Origin: Shewanella fidelis ATCC BAA-318
Lineage (GTDB): Bacteria > Pseudomonadota > Gammaproteobacteria > Enterobacterales > Shewanellaceae
Reading direction: 5' to 3'
NCBI RefSeq assembly: GCF_000518605.1
Contig: NZ_JADX01000004.1
Location: 284,885-348,884 of the forward strand
DNA length: 64,000 nucleotides
Part shown: positions 34,609 to 44,674 of the stretch, one piece after another
Layout: every line of letters begins with the position of its first letter
Position numbering within the stretch: position 1 is the stretch's first letter
Notes under the pieces: generated by a model
What the model saw: the letters and a program-made list of their open reading frames with translations, nothing else
Told to the model about the DNA's origin: nothing
Databases searched by the model: none
Made by a program: the position numbers and the translations under genes

Positions 34609-37600
34609 TTATACCGATACCTCATCGGTCTTTGGCTTCCACCACCAGTGATAGAAGCGACTTAATCCACGTCTAAAGTCATCTAAAATGATGTACAACA
34701 GCGGGACTAAAATTAAGGTCACTACGGTCGAGAACAAAATACCAAATGCTAACGATGCAGCCATAGGTATAACAATCTGTGCTTGTAAGCTCTTCTCTAA
34801 CAAAATAGGTACTAAGCCGACAAAGGTAGTGAGTGAGGTAAGAATAATGGCTCTAAAGCGGTAGCAACCTGAGTCAACAGCTGCGCGCACGATACTGTGG
34901 CCTTCGGCGCGGGCACGGTTAACAAAGTCGACCAGAATAAGCGAGTCATTCACCACAACGCCCGCTAGTGCCACAATGCCACATAGACTCAAAATACTCA
35001 TATTCAGGCCTAATATAAAGTGACCAAACAGCGCACCAATCATGCCAAATGGGATCACCGACATAATGATTAGTGGCTGGCTGTAAGATTTTAGCGGAAT
35101 GGCCATTAAGGCATAAATGGTAAATAGCGCAAAGAAGAAGCCTTGCAGTAAGCTAATTAATGCACTTTGCTCGTCGGCGCTACCACCATCCAATGCGGTT
35201 GAGATCTGTGGATATTTCGCTTGCAACTGTGGCAAGAAATCTTGTTGGATTTCACTGACCACTTTTGACGGCTCCACTTTGTTGGTATCAGCATTGGCAT
35301 TAATGGTAATCGCACGGCGGCCATCAACACGGGTGATAGATGAATATGAGTCACCAAGTTGCAGCTCTGCGACACTTGCAAATGGCACCGCGGCACCTGT
35401 TGGTGTGCGGATCAACATATTCTCAAGATGGCCAATAGTACGGCGCTGCTCTAATGGGTAGCGAACCATGACTTTGACCTCTTCTTTATTACGCAATATA
35501 CGCTGTGCCTCATAGCCGTAGAAACCATAACGTACTTGACGTGCCAGATCTGACAAGGTTAGCCCTAGCGCTTCGGCTTCTGGGCGAATTTTGAGTTTAA
35601 TTTCTTGGCTACTGGATGAGAAGTTGTCGGCAATGTCATACACACCTTCATAGCTTCTTAGCTTTTGCTTTAACTCTTCTGATGCTTTTGACAGTTGCTC
35701 AAGATTACTCGAGGTTAGTCTAAATGAGATGTCACCACCTTCATTAGTGCTGGCATTGATATTCAGTTTCTTAACCGCTAATAGCTCTGGTAGATTTTTA
35801 CGCCATGCGCTAGCGATTGCTTCGCCATCTACGTCGCGATCTTCACCTTTAGTCAGTTCGGCAAATAGGAACGCTGAAGTGCGTGAACTCATATTGATGA
35901 AGCTATGTTTTACCACAGGGTAGCCAAGCTCTTGCTCCATTTGAGCGTTCATTGCGTAGAGGGCTTCTTCCACTTCTTGTACGACTTTTAAGGTATTTTC
36001 CTCTGAGCTGCCTTCTTCCATTTCGAGGTTAACCTGAATAAAGTCAGACGGTAGGTTAGGGAAAAACACCCAGCGCACTTGGCCGCTGATGACCAGTGAG
36101 ATAGATAAAATTAATACACCGATAAATACAGCTACTGCGTTATAGCGCTGCACAATACAACGCTCTAAAAATGGGCGATAGTAGTTGTGAATGAAGCTTT
36201 GTAACTTATCGTTAAGCTTAGCTTTTAATTGGCCTAAAGCGCCTAATTGCTCACGGGGTTTACGCGGTTTCATATGCGCTAAATGAGCTGGCAAAATAAG
36301 CTTAGATTCAATCAATGAAAATATCAGACATAAGACTACAACCATGCCGATAGACTTCCAGATAATGCCTTGCGGGCCAGATACCATAAGCATAGGCATG
36401 AAGGCGGCAATAGTTGTCAGTACGCCAAAGGTAGCTGGCATGGCGACTTTTTTAGCCCCCTTAATGACATTGTCGAGTGAGTGACCATTTTCTTCTATTT
36501 CACTGTAGGCACTTTCACCTATGACAATGGCGTCATCGACGACAATCCCTAACACCAGAATAAATGCGAATAGGGTTAATAGATTTATCGATAATGAAAA
36601 CGGCTCTAGCGGCATAAACAACATGGCGCCAAGAAAGCTAATTGGCAGCCCCATCATTACCCAGAATGCTAATTTTATTTCTAAAAATAGCGCTAAGATT
36701 AGAAATACCAGTAAGGCACCATAAAACATGTTAGATAACATCATGTTTAAGCGGCCTTCAAGATAGTGAGTTAAGTCTCCCCAAGTATCTAACTTAGCGC
36801 CAGTTGGTAGACTGTCACGCTTTTGCTCAATATAAGCTTTAACCTGCTCTGAAATATCCAGCGCGTTTTGGTCATCAACGCTGAGCACTTCAATAATCGC
36901 TGAAGGTTGACCGTTAAATCGGGTGTACTCTAAACGCTCTTCAAAACCGTCATTAATGGTCGCTACTTGTGGCAACATAATACGGCTGCCATCTGGACGG
37001 GTGCTTACGACTATTTGCGAAAAGTCCTCGCCGGTATAGGCTTGGCCTTTAGTTCGTAGCAGGATGTCGCCATCTTTAGCGCGAATTGAACCACCGGGTA
37101 AATCGATTGATGAGTTTTGAACGGCTTGGGCAACCTGCGAGAAAGTCAGGCCATATTCCCGTAGTTTATCTTCTGATAACTCTATGCCTATTTCGTAATC
37201 GCGCACGCCAGTCACTTGCGCTTTGGTCACTGCTGGAAGTGCGGCAATATCGTCGCGGATGACTTTAGCGAGCTCTTTCATCTCTTGTAGTGATTGATCA
37301 CCATAAACCGAAATCCAAATTACGTTGTTTTCGGGTTTGACTCGGTAAATATTGGGCTTTTCAATATTAACTGGGAAGGTCGATATCGCGTCGATACGCA
37401 GCTTAGCCTCGTCGAGAATATCTTGTGGATCATAACTGTCTTCTACTTCAATTGAGACAGAGCCTACACCTTCGCTAGCAACAGAGTTGACCTTCTTGAT
37501 ACCGTTAATATCTTGAATGGCTTCTTCAATTTTAATATTAATGCCTTCCTCAATTTCTTGAGGTGCGGCGCCGGGGTAGGCGACGCTGATATTAATATAG

Positions 37601-37770
37601 TTAAGCTCAAATGAGGGAAAGACCTCTTTGTTGATGATCAAGGTGCTAAACAGACCACCTATGATTAAAATCCACATCAACAGATTGGCTGCGACATTGT
37701 TGCGGGCAAACCAAGCAATAATACCTGTTTGATTCGATGCGCTTGTTGATTGCGAGCTTTCAGTGGTCAT
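34609..37770 (-). CDS. RND efflux transporter permease (AcrB/HAE family)
   Basis: 1053 aa, a proton-driven inner-membrane pump with 12 TM segments and two large periplasmic loops. TM1 is WFARNNVAANLLMWILIIGG. The TM4 proton-relay aspartate pair is in LGIVVDDAIVIGES. GVVVNDSLILVDFVNRARAEGHS in the second half is the matching repeat, and TSLTTFVGLVPILLEKS is typical of HAE-like pumps. Substrates cannot be told from sequence. It overlaps the end of the adaptor gene by one base (TAATGA-type junction), so they form one operon. No outer-membrane factor is encoded nearby. Confidence 0.95.
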   Translation of the reverse strand: MTTESSQSTSASNQTGIIAWFARNNVAANLLMWILIIGGLFSTLIINKEVFPSFELNYINISVAYPGAAPQEIEEGINIKIEEAIQDINGIKKVNSVASEGVGSVSIEVEDSYDPQDILDEAKLRIDAISTFPVNIEKPNIYRVKPENNVIWISVYGDQSLQEMKELAKVIRDDIAALPAVTKAQVTGVRDYEIGIELSEDKLREYGLTFSQVAQAVQNSSIDLPGGSIRAKDGDILLRTKGQAYTGEDFSQIVVSTRPDGSRIMLPQVATINDGFEERLEYTRFNGQPSAIIEVLSVDDQNALDISEQVKAYIEQKRDSLPTGAKLDTWGDLTHYLEGRLNMMLSNMFYGALLVFLILALFLEIKLAFWVMMGLPISFLGAMLFMPLEPFSLSINLLTLFAFILVLGIVVDDAIVIGESAYSEIEENGHSLDNVIKGAKKVAMPATFGVLTTIAAFMPMLMVSGPQGIIWKSIGMVVVLCLIFSLIESKLILPAHLAHMKPRKPREQLGALGQLKAKLNDKLQSFIHNYYRPFLERCIVQRYNAVAVFIGVLILSISLVISGQVRWVFFPNLPSDFIQVNLEMEEGSSEENTLKVVQEVEEALYAMNAQMEQELGYPVVKHSFINMSSRTSAFLFAELTKGEDRDVDGEAIASAWRKNLPELLAVKKLNINASTNEGGDISFRLTSSNLEQLSKASEELKQKLRSYEGVYDIADNFSSSSQEIKLKIRPEAEALGLTLSDLARQVRYGFYGYEAQRILRNKEEVKVMVRYPLEQRRTIGHLENMLIRTPTGAAVPFASVAELQLGDSYSSITRVDGRRAITINANADTNKVEPSKVVSEIQQDFLPQLQAKYPQISTALDGGSADEQSALISLLQGFFFALFTIYALMAIPLKSYSQPLIIMSVIPFGMIGALFGHFILGLNMSILSLCGIVALAGVVVNDSLILVDFVNRARAEGHSIVRAAVDSGCYRFRAIILTSLTTFVGLVPILLEKSLQAQIVIPMAASLAFGILFSTVVTLILVPLLYIILDDFRRGLSRFYHWWWKPKTDEVSV

Positions 37771-38993
37771 TATTGAGCTCCTGCATTAGCAAGTTGCTCG
37801 GCATCACTTATTTCAGTTGCGTCATCTTGTGATGAATTGCTTTGTTCACCCAAGATTTTCACAATTTGACCATTTTCAGCATTAGTAAGGTTGGTCAGTG
37901 AAATACGCTCACCATCAGCAAGACTGTCTTTAATGTAGACGTTTTCAAGATCGCTTTTTACGATATTAACGTCTCTAAGCTCGATACTATTGTCATTGTT
38001 GACGACTGTGACTTGATTGTTGCGTACTAAATGGCGCGGTAATTTTACAATACCGCTAACGGTACGGCCTTTGATTACTGCGGTAACAAAGGTGCCGTAT
38101 TTAAGCGGTAACTGACCTTCATCACGCTGTTTACGTAGATAAGGATCTTTGATTTCTGCAACTAAATAAACCATACGGTTTTCAGCATCAATGACGCCTT
38201 CACTACGGATAATCTGTCCGTGCCAAGTAATGGTTTTGCCAGCGAGATCGGCGCTAAGGCTAACATCGGTATCTGGATTATCGACTGATTCAAGGTAGGC
38301 TAAATCGTTATTTGATAATGGTAAGCGTACTTCAGCAATTTGAGTATCGTATAGCTCGCCTAAATTTGTGCCTAAAGTGACATACTGACCTAAATCGACA
38401 TTACGTGCTTTAATGATGCCGTCAAATGGCGCTCGAATAACAGTGCGCTCCAAATTACGTTGAGCGCGGGCAAGTGCTGCTTGTTGGAATTTTACGTTTG
38501 CTTGCTCTTGCTTGAGCTGTGGTAAGCGTAAACCTAGCTCAGGTGGCACACCGCCGTCATATCCTTTCCAATCGTTTTTCGCCACTTCACCTTTAGCGCG
38601 TTCTTCTTCTAATGCCGCTTCAGCTTGAGCAAGCGACGCTTGTGCTTGCATTAAATCAGCCTCGTAATCAGATGGTTCGATAACTGCAAGCTCGTCGCCT
38701 TTTTTAACAACGCCACCGGCAACGAAATTAGCTGAGATAGACAGCATGCGCCCTTGTACTTCGGTTACCAACTGGGTTTTGTATTTAGGGGTGACCACGC
38801 CATAGGATGGCAGGTTAAGTGATACTGTTTGCTGTTCAACTTGAGTGACATCTATGACCGGCAGTGGTGCTTCGTCGGCTTTTTGTTCTGGCGCCTGTTT
38901 GGTACCAATAAGGATGACCGCAGCGATTAAAAAGGCTGTCAGAATGAAGAGTGGCATCATTCTGCGGATAATTGTTTTGATATTAAAGCTCAT
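37770..38993 (-). CDS. RND efflux periplasmic adaptor (membrane fusion protein)
   Basis: About 407 aa. An N-terminal anchor (MPLFILTAFLIAAVILIG) is followed by a lipoyl half (VTEVQGRMLSISANFVAGGV), a helical hairpin (EADLMQAQASLAQAEAALEE; QQAALARAQRNLERTVIRAP), the second lipoyl half (FDGIIKARNVDLGQYVTLG) and a beta-barrel/membrane-proximal region. It bridges the pump to a TolC-like channel encoded elsewhere. The frame is open to 39014; I prefer the ATG at 38993, but neither start has a strong ribosome binding site. Confidence 0.9.
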   Translation of the reverse strand: MSFNIKTIIRRMMPLFILTAFLIAAVILIGTKQAPEQKADEAPLPVIDVTQVEQQTVSLNLPSYGVVTPKYKTQLVTEVQGRMLSISANFVAGGVVKKGDELAVIEPSDYEADLMQAQASLAQAEAALEEERAKGEVAKNDWKGYDGGVPPELGLRLPQLKQEQANVKFQQAALARAQRNLERTVIRAPFDGIIKARNVDLGQYVTLGTNLGELYDTQIAEVRLPLSNNDLAYLESVDNPDTDVSLSADLAGKTITWHGQIIRSEGVIDAENRMVYLVAEIKDPYLRKQRDEGQLPLKYGTFVTAVIKGRTVSGIVKLPRHLVRNNQVTVVNNDNSIELRDVNIVKSDLENVYIKDSLADGERISLTNLTNAENGQIVKILGEQSNSSQDDATEISDAEQLANAGAQ

Positions 38994-39155
38994 TTGATCT
39001 GCGATTCCATGCAAAGGTATTTTCTAAATGCATAAATTACCAGAGTCAAAGGCAAGGTTAAATCATTATTTGTAAATGAAATGTTTCAAAGTGTGGCGTA
39101 TTGCAAGCGTTTACGTCTACCCTAGGAAAAGACGGAGTGGATATTTACAGGTTAT

Positions 39156-39183
39156 GAAAAAGGCCACATGAAGTGGCCTTTAA
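39156..39183 (-). terminator. Intrinsic terminator of srmB
   Basis: On the minus strand AAAGGCCAC-TTCAT-GTGGCCTTTTT, 30 bp after the srmB stop. Confidence 0.88.
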
Positions 39184-39213
39184 GTGTTTGCTAGCAATCA
39201 AAAACAAATGAGA

Positions 39214-40449
39214 TTATTTTTTCTTTTTCTTCTTGTTTTTCTTGCTACTGTTTTTGCTATCAGCCGACGGCTTTTTCTTTCCTGGAGGCTTAGCTTCTTT
39301 GTTTTTCGGACGCAGATCTTTGATGAATCGACGTTTTAGCGGCTGACCGATATAACGTTCGATTTTACCCACGACTCGAATATCGTGTGCTTCAACTAAA
39401 GAGATAGCAGTGCCTTTGGCGCCAGCACGACCTGTACGGCCAATACGGTGCACATAAGTGTCAGCAGAGCGTGGCATATCAAAGTTGATGACATGGGTAA
39501 TACCGTCAATGTCGATACCACGAGCAGCAACGTCAGTCGCTAAAAGTACATTCACTTGGCCTTTGGTAAAACGACCGAGGGCTTGGAAGCGGGCTTTTTG
39601 CTCCATATCGCCGCGCATAAATGCACAAGCAATACCTTCTTTTTGTAATAAGCCTTCGATACTTGCAACCGCTTCACGGGTCTTGACGAACACGATGGCA
39701 CGTTGCACTTCTTCTTGCTTTAGCAGTGCGGCAAGCAAGGCAAACTTATGGGCCTTGTCATCAGCAAGATGGATCCATTGGTGGATCTTTGCTTTTTCAC
39801 TGCGTGGTGATTCTGCTTCAAGTCTTACTGGATCGGTTAGTAGTTGGTGCGAGAAGCGGCCAACATCACTGCCCTCAAGTGTGGCTGAAAACAACATAGT
39901 TTGTTTACGGCCAACAGACTCAATTGCAATCGTTTCAACGACGGCTGAAAATCCCATGTCTAACATGCGATCAGCTTCGTCAATCACCAGTACTTCAACG
40001 TCTTCAGCGTTAAAGTGACCTTTATCTAAGTACTCCATTAAACGACCAGGAGTGGCGACTAAGATATCAACGTTTTTCTGTAGCGCTTCTTCTTGCGGCC
40101 CATAAGGTACACCACCAGTGATAATCACGGTATCTAAGCCTAGGCCTGTCGCCAAGTGACACGCATAGCGGTGGATTTGGCTGGCAAGTTCACGGGTCGG
40201 AGTCAAGATCAATACACGTGCGCGGCCACCGTATCGACGTGGGAAGTCGATAAGGTGCTGTAACGCAGGCAGAAGGAAGCTTGCTGTTTTACCCGTACCT
40301 GTAGGTGCGCGAGCTAAGATATCTCTTTGCTCCATTGCTACAGGGATTGTTTGTTGTTGGATCGTAGTGGGCTTGTTGTGGCCCATTGCTTTCAGTGACT
40401 CTAACAAACAAGGGTCAAGCTGGAGATCTTCAAATTGCATGCGTGGCAT
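39214..40449 (-). CDS. srmB: DEAD-box RNA helicase SrmB
   Basis: ATP-dependent RNA helicase that assists assembly of the large ribosomal subunit; 411 aa. Motifs in order: the Q motif (KPTTIQQQTIP), I (APTGTGKT), Ia (PTRELA), GG (TGG), Ib (TPGR), II (DEAD), III (SAT), IV (IVFVKT), V (ATDVAARGIDI) and VI (HRIGRTGRAG). It ends in a lysine-rich tail of about 30 residues, suited to RNA binding. Sequence details and its position next to trmN6, as in E. coli, support SrmB over RhlE or RhlB. Confidence 0.92.
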   Translation of the reverse strand: MPRMQFEDLQLDPCLLESLKAMGHNKPTTIQQQTIPVAMEQRDILARAPTGTGKTASFLLPALQHLIDFPRRYGGRARVLILTPTRELASQIHRYACHLATGLGLDTVIITGGVPYGPQEEALQKNVDILVATPGRLMEYLDKGHFNAEDVEVLVIDEADRMLDMGFSAVVETIAIESVGRKQTMLFSATLEGSDVGRFSHQLLTDPVRLEAESPRSEKAKIHQWIHLADDKAHKFALLAALLKQEEVQRAIVFVKTREAVASIEGLLQKEGIACAFMRGDMEQKARFQALGRFTKGQVNVLLATDVAARGIDIDGITHVINFDMPRSADTYVHRIGRTGRAGAKGTAISLVEAHDIRVVGKIERYIGQPLKRRFIKDLRPKNKEAKPPGKKKPSADSKNSSKKNKKKKKK

Positions 40450-40516
40450 CTCGATAAATAATAGCCGGACATTATAAAGCTTATAGCAGAGACTTTAAAC
40501 GATTAGATCACTGCAT

Positions 40517-41239
40517 CTATAGCTTTAAATAAAAATCCTTGCTTAGTTGGATAAATTCGTTGCTGTATTGACCATTTTTGAGGCGAACAGTGAGCTGCTG
40601 TTCAAATGCGCTAGCAGTGCTTTGCGCTGCATGAGATAGCAGTAGTATGTGTCGATTCGGCGCCTTACCTTCAACGCTTGCGGCTGACAGTTTGCCGTGA
40701 AGTGCTAACTGGTTTGGCGCTAGTTTTGCCTCAAGTTGTGCCACTGTTTCGCTAGGTAATATCAAACTCACAGTGCCATTTGCTGCCAATAGTGCCTTAA
40801 TCGATTGCAGTAAGGTGTCAAAGCTTAGGCTATCAGTGTGCCTTGCTGCAGCACGGGCACTATTATCTGATTGTGGACCATTGGCAAAGTAAGGTGGGTT
40901 GCAAATAATATGTTCAAACAGTGCTGCCTTGGATTGTGAATAAGCTTGCGCGTAACTGGCAATATCGCTGCAAACCAGTGCTAATCTGGCAGACCAAGGG
41001 CTAGCAGCAAAGTTATTGAGGCAGTCTGCTGCAGCTAAAGGCTCGAGCTCTACTGCCGTTATATAGGCTTGGCTGCGCTGCGCAGCCATTAGGCTTAACA
41101 ACCCGCTTCCTGCACCAATATCTAAAATGCTTTTTGCCTCAGTGAGCGGTGCCCAAGCACCGAGTAAAACACCATCAGTGCTAACCGGCATACCGCAGCG
41201 GCTATCGTCAATATGAAAACGTTTAAAAGTAAAAGGCAT
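40517..41239 (-). CDS. trmN6: tRNA1(Val) (adenine-37-N6)-methyltransferase
   Basis: SAM-dependent methyltransferase (E. coli YfiC) making m6A37 in tRNA-Val; 240 aa. MPFTFKRFHIDDSRCGMPVS is the family start, ILDIGAGSGLLSLMAAQRS is SAM motif I, AVELEPLAAADCLNNFAASP is the acidic loop, and CNPPYF is the N6-adenine catalytic NPPY motif. Length fits the family. The srmB-trmN6 neighbourhood is shared with enterics, where the two genes are divergent; here both lie on the minus strand, 67 bp apart. Confidence 0.93.
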   Translation of the reverse strand: MPFTFKRFHIDDSRCGMPVSTDGVLLGAWAPLTEAKSILDIGAGSGLLSLMAAQRSQAYITAVELEPLAAADCLNNFAASPWSARLALVCSDIASYAQAYSQSKAALFEHIICNPPYFANGPQSDNSARAAARHTDSLSFDTLLQSIKALLAANGTVSLILPSETVAQLEAKLAPNQLALHGKLSAASVEGKAPNRHILLLSHAAQSTASAFEQQLTVRLKNGQYSNEFIQLSKDFYLKL

Positions 41240-41771
41240 CTACAAAAGCTTTATTAGAGAAAGTCGCCTAATTGTACGCTAAACAAGCCACTACTGAAAT
41301 TGGCAAATTGGCGCCAGTTGTTAACTATTAACGCGAGATTTTATGTTGCTGATGGTAAGTGGTTACTAGCTTTATAGTGCTTGCTGGCTATTAAAGCAGA
41401 TGTGTCGGGTTATGTTGGGTCATAGGGTGAATGTAAGTTATGAAAAAACTATGTTAATGCTTGGTTGTTACTTGTATCGAGAATGCGCTTTATTCCGCAT
41501 GCTTGCTTGTTAATTATGATTGACTCTGCTAATAGTATGCCCCTCTTTGACGGGTAAAAGCCCAGTTTTAGAGACGGTAAACCAGTTTTCAAGCAATTTT
41601 AGCGTTAGTATTTTCCGCTGCTGTTCAAAAACTCGCCAAGAATCGGCCGTATTTACCACGGAACCATGTAAAGTAAAGATTACACCCTTTGTTGCCATCT
41701 GAGCAGATGCTGTAAAGGGCGGTGATTGCATAACATAGTTAACTAAATAAAAAATCTAGATGGGGAATAAA
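41240..41771. other. Intergenic region between trmN6 and brnQ
   Basis: About 530 bp with divergent promoters. A 73-codon minus-strand frame at 41510-41731 has protein-like composition but no ribosome binding site, and I do not call it. The word GACGGGTAAAAGCCCAGTTTTA at 41549 onward gives a small plus-strand hairpin with a T4 run. Confidence 0.4.
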
Positions 41772-43103
41772 GTGCAAAACAATCAGTTGAGTATCGCAGA
41801 TACGTTAGGGTTAGGGTTCATGACCTTCGCGTTCTTCTTAGGCGCAGGTAACCTAATTTTCCCGCCATTAGCAGGCTTTTTAGCCGGTGAAAACATTACG
41901 CTAGCCATGTTCGGCTTCTTAATTACTGCTGTCGGTTTACCACTGATCACGCTTATTGCTGTCGCGAAAGCAAACGGCAAAATCATGCAACTGCTGCCTC
42001 CCATCGCTGCAACTGCATTGGCTGTGTCGATCTTTATCATTATTGGCCCTGCGTTTGCGGCGCCAAGAACCGGACTAGTAGCATATGAAGTGGGTTTCAA
42101 GCCTTTCTTAGAAGACACGTCAGCTACGTTTATGATCGCGGGTCTAACGTTAAATATCACTCAACTATTTTACACGTTAGGTTTCTTCGGTCTTTCTATG
42201 GTGCTTGCTCTATTCCCTGGCAAGCTATTAGATAGCGTCGGTAAAGTCCTTACTCCGATTTTAATTCTACTGTTAGTGGGCTTAGCGATCTCAGTTATCG
42301 TTATTCCTGGTAGCGATATTGGCGCTGCTGTGGGTGACTACCAAGCGAGCCCGTTGACTAAAGGTATTTTGGAAGGCTACAACACCATGGATACCTTGGC
42401 ATCATTGATCTTTGGTATTCTTATTATTGATATTCTTCGTAAAAAAGGTATCAACGAACCTGCTGCACAAACTAATTACCTGATTAAGGCTGCATTGATT
42501 GCTGCTGCAGGTTTGGCCTTTGTTTATGTGTCACTATTTTATCTAGGTGCGACAGCTGGCGACTTAGCGACAGGCGCTGAAAACGGCGGTGTTATTTTAA
42601 GTAATTATGTGATTGCTAAGTTTGGTGCTAGCGGCATGATTTTACTGTCTTCAGTAGTAACACTTGCTTGTTTAACGACAGCTGTGGGTCTGATCAGTGC
42701 ATGTGGTGAGTACTTTAACGAGTTACTGCCTAAAGTTTCATATCGCCGTTTTGTAGTATTGGTTAGCCTTGTTTGTGCAACTGTTGCAAACGTGGGTCTG
42801 GCTCAGTTAATCAACATCAGTGTACCTGTGTTAATGACGGTATACCCTGTTGCGATTGCACTGGTTGCGGTAACTTTCTTAACTGAACGTTTCGCCCATC
42901 CAAAAATGGCACATCGTATTGTATTAAGTGTGGCATTGTTCTTCGGTATCGTTGATGGCTTTAAAGCGGCTAAAGTTGATGTAAGCTTCTTTAACTTTAT
43001 GCCACTGCATAACGAAGGTATGGCATGGTTACTGCCAACCGCAATCGTGATTATTGCTTGTTTAATGGTTAAAAAGCCGAGTCAGCCAGTCGCTGCGAGC
43101 TAA
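41772..43103 (+). CDS. brnQ: Branched-chain amino acid transporter BrnQ (LIVCS family)
   Basis: Cation-coupled uptake of leucine, isoleucine and valine; about 443 aa with about 12 TM segments. DTLGLGFMTFAFFLGAGNLIFPP is the LIVCS N-terminal signature, GPAFAAPRTGLVAYEVG follows TM3, and AVGLISACGEYFNELLPKVSY is a conserved later loop. An ATG exists at 41760, but its GGGGA is perfectly placed as the ribosome binding site of the GTG at 41772, which I chose. It is monocistronic with a terminator. Confidence 0.93.
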   Translation: MQNNQLSIADTLGLGFMTFAFFLGAGNLIFPPLAGFLAGENITLAMFGFLITAVGLPLITLIAVAKANGKIMQLLPPIAATALAVSIFIIIGPAFAAPRTGLVAYEVGFKPFLEDTSATFMIAGLTLNITQLFYTLGFFGLSMVLALFPGKLLDSVGKVLTPILILLLVGLAISVIVIPGSDIGAAVGDYQASPLTKGILEGYNTMDTLASLIFGILIIDILRKKGINEPAAQTNYLIKAALIAAAGLAFVYVSLFYLGATAGDLATGAENGGVILSNYVIAKFGASGMILLSSVVTLACLTTAVGLISACGEYFNELLPKVSYRRFVVLVSLVCATVANVGLAQLINISVPVLMTVYPVAIALVAVTFLTERFAHPKMAHRIVLSVALFFGIVDGFKAAKVDVSFFNFMPLHNEGMAWLLPTAIVIIACLMVKKPSQPVAAS

Positions 43104-43167
43104 AGCAAATAGCGTTTTATTGTGCTGAGGTTAAGATAGCGAAGCACAACACAATGACATAATATTG

Positions 43168-43197
43168 AGGCGATGATTACACAATCATCGCCTTTTT
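43168..43197 (+). terminator. Intrinsic terminator after brnQ
   Basis: AGGCGATGATT-ACAC-AATCATCGCCTTTTT: an 11-bp stem and T5 run. Confidence 0.92.
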
Positions 43198-43205
43198 GTT
43201 TAAAA

Positions 43206-43480
43206 GAAGGTTCTAGGGAAAGTAGGTTCTAGGTTCTAGGTTCTAGGTTCTAGGGAAAGCAGGTCCTAGGTCCTAGGCAAAGACGAGTACGAGGCCTAGG
43301 TAGACCGACAAGGCAAGTACCGCTACATTCTGACGGTGATAGGTCGCACGCTGTCGGCCCGCGAGATAGAGCGTGCAGCCCTAGGTTCTAGGAAAAGCAG
43401 GTCCTAGGTTCTAGGAAAAGCAGGTCCTAGGTCCTAGGGAAAGCAGGTTCTAGCAGAGAAGCGCCCTAGGTTTTAGGCCC
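43206..43480. repeat. CCTAGG repeat array, inverted relative to 1-430
   Basis: Repeated words GGTTCTAGGTTCTAGG and CTAGGAAAAGCAGGTCCTAGG-type units are the reverse complement of the CCTAGGACCTGCTTTTCCTAG units at the left end of the window. At least ten such words flank a ~90-bp unique centre (43285-43375). No ORF. It fills most of the 408-bp gap between brnQ and xerD. Confidence 0.78.
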
Positions 43481-43511
43481 TCGTTTATTTAATCGTAGAT
43501 AGGAATGACAA

Positions 43512-44414
43512 GTGTCAGATAAGTACACGCCCGATAGCATCATTGATATTTTCTTAGATGACCTATGGTCAACGAAGGGCTTGAGTGACAATACCTTAAG
43601 TGCCTATCGCACCGATCTACGCCATTTAGACCGCTATGTGCAGCGTAACGGTGGGGAACTGCGTACTTGCGGTCAATTAGCGATCCGAGAGTACTTAGCT
43701 GAACGTTTTGATAACGGAGCTGCCAAAACCAGTAGCGCACGCATGATGAGTAGTTTACGGCGCTTTTATAACTACTTGATTGTGAAAAAGCAGATAGAAA
43801 CAGATCCAATGGCATTAATCGAGTCGCCTAAATTAGCACGTAAGTTGCCTGACTCATTGAGCGAGCAAGATATTGATAGCTTGTTGGCTGAGCCAATAGA
43901 TGATGATCCAATTGAGTGTCGAGACAAAGCGATGCTTGAATTGCTTTATGCAACAGGACTGCGAGTATCTGAGCTGGTGGGGCTAACAATGGAGCAATTG
44001 AGTCTGCGCCAAGGCTTAGTGCGTATTACAGGTAAAGGTGGTAAGGAACGATTAGTACCATTAGGTGAAATGGCGGTGGCAGAACTTGAAAACTACTTGA
44101 AGTTTGCTCGAGCTGAATTGCTAAAAGGTAAGCAAAGTGACGTGCTATTTCCATCGAAACGCGCACAACAGATGACACGGCAGACCTTTTGGCACCGTAT
44201 TAAGCATTATGCATTACGGGCGGGGATCACCACCGAGCTATCGCCACATACTTTGCGTCATGCGTTTGCGACCCATCTTTTAAATCATGGTGCAGATCTG
44301 CGAGTAGTGCAGCTGTTATTGGGCCATAGCGATCTGTCGACGACCCAGATTTATACCCATGTGGCTACAGCCAGACTTGCTAGTTTGCACAGTGAGCATC
44401 ACCCTCGTGGCTAA
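43512..44414 (+). CDS. xerD: Tyrosine recombinase XerD
   Basis: Site-specific recombinase that acts with XerC at dif to resolve chromosome dimers; 300 aa. All catalytic residues are present: Arg151 (ATGLRVSELVGL), Lys175 (ITGKGGKERLVPL), His246 and Arg249 (SPHTLRHAFATHLLNHGADL), His272 (LLGHSDLSTTQ) and nucleophile Tyr281 (IYTHV). It starts at GTG behind AGGA. The order xerD-dsbC-recJ is the same as in E. coli and confirms XerD rather than an integron or phage integrase. Confidence 0.96.
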   Translation: MSDKYTPDSIIDIFLDDLWSTKGLSDNTLSAYRTDLRHLDRYVQRNGGELRTCGQLAIREYLAERFDNGAAKTSSARMMSSLRRFYNYLIVKKQIETDPMALIESPKLARKLPDSLSEQDIDSLLAEPIDDDPIECRDKAMLELLYATGLRVSELVGLTMEQLSLRQGLVRITGKGGKERLVPLGEMAVAELENYLKFARAELLKGKQSDVLFPSKRAQQMTRQTFWHRIKHYALRAGITTELSPHTLRHAFATHLLNHGADLRVVQLLLGHSDLSTTQIYTHVATARLASLHSEHHPRG

Positions 44415-44674
44415 TCCTGAGTCACAAGTGTCTTAATAACGTTGATTAAGTTGAATTGATTTGCCGCTTTAGCATTGTTGAATAGCTAACGAGGTAAGGG
44501 CGATTTAGACTTTACTCGATCATAAATATTTGATGGATTTCACGTCTGAATGATTTAGTTACAGCAAATAATTTGCTTTAACTGGATGGAGTCTGTAAGT
44601 TTTCAGCTCCAAACAAGGTCTAATCGTTTATTAATACCCGAAAGTCTGACCCTTATAAAAGAGTAGGAATAGTA

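Noticed and set aside
39458-40018. 186-codon plus-strand ORF
   Set aside because: Antisense shadow of srmB; serine-rich low-quality translation opposite conserved helicase motifs.
41510-41731. 73-codon minus-strand ORF between trmN6 and brnQ
   Set aside because: Composition looks protein-like, but there is no ribosome binding site before either ATG and no recognisable family. Left as unproven.
43512-44414. Tyrosine recombinase as the integron integrase for the cassette clusters
   Set aside because: It lacks the extra integron-integrase motif region between the HxxR box and its neighbours, and xerD-dsbC-recJ order identifies it as XerD.
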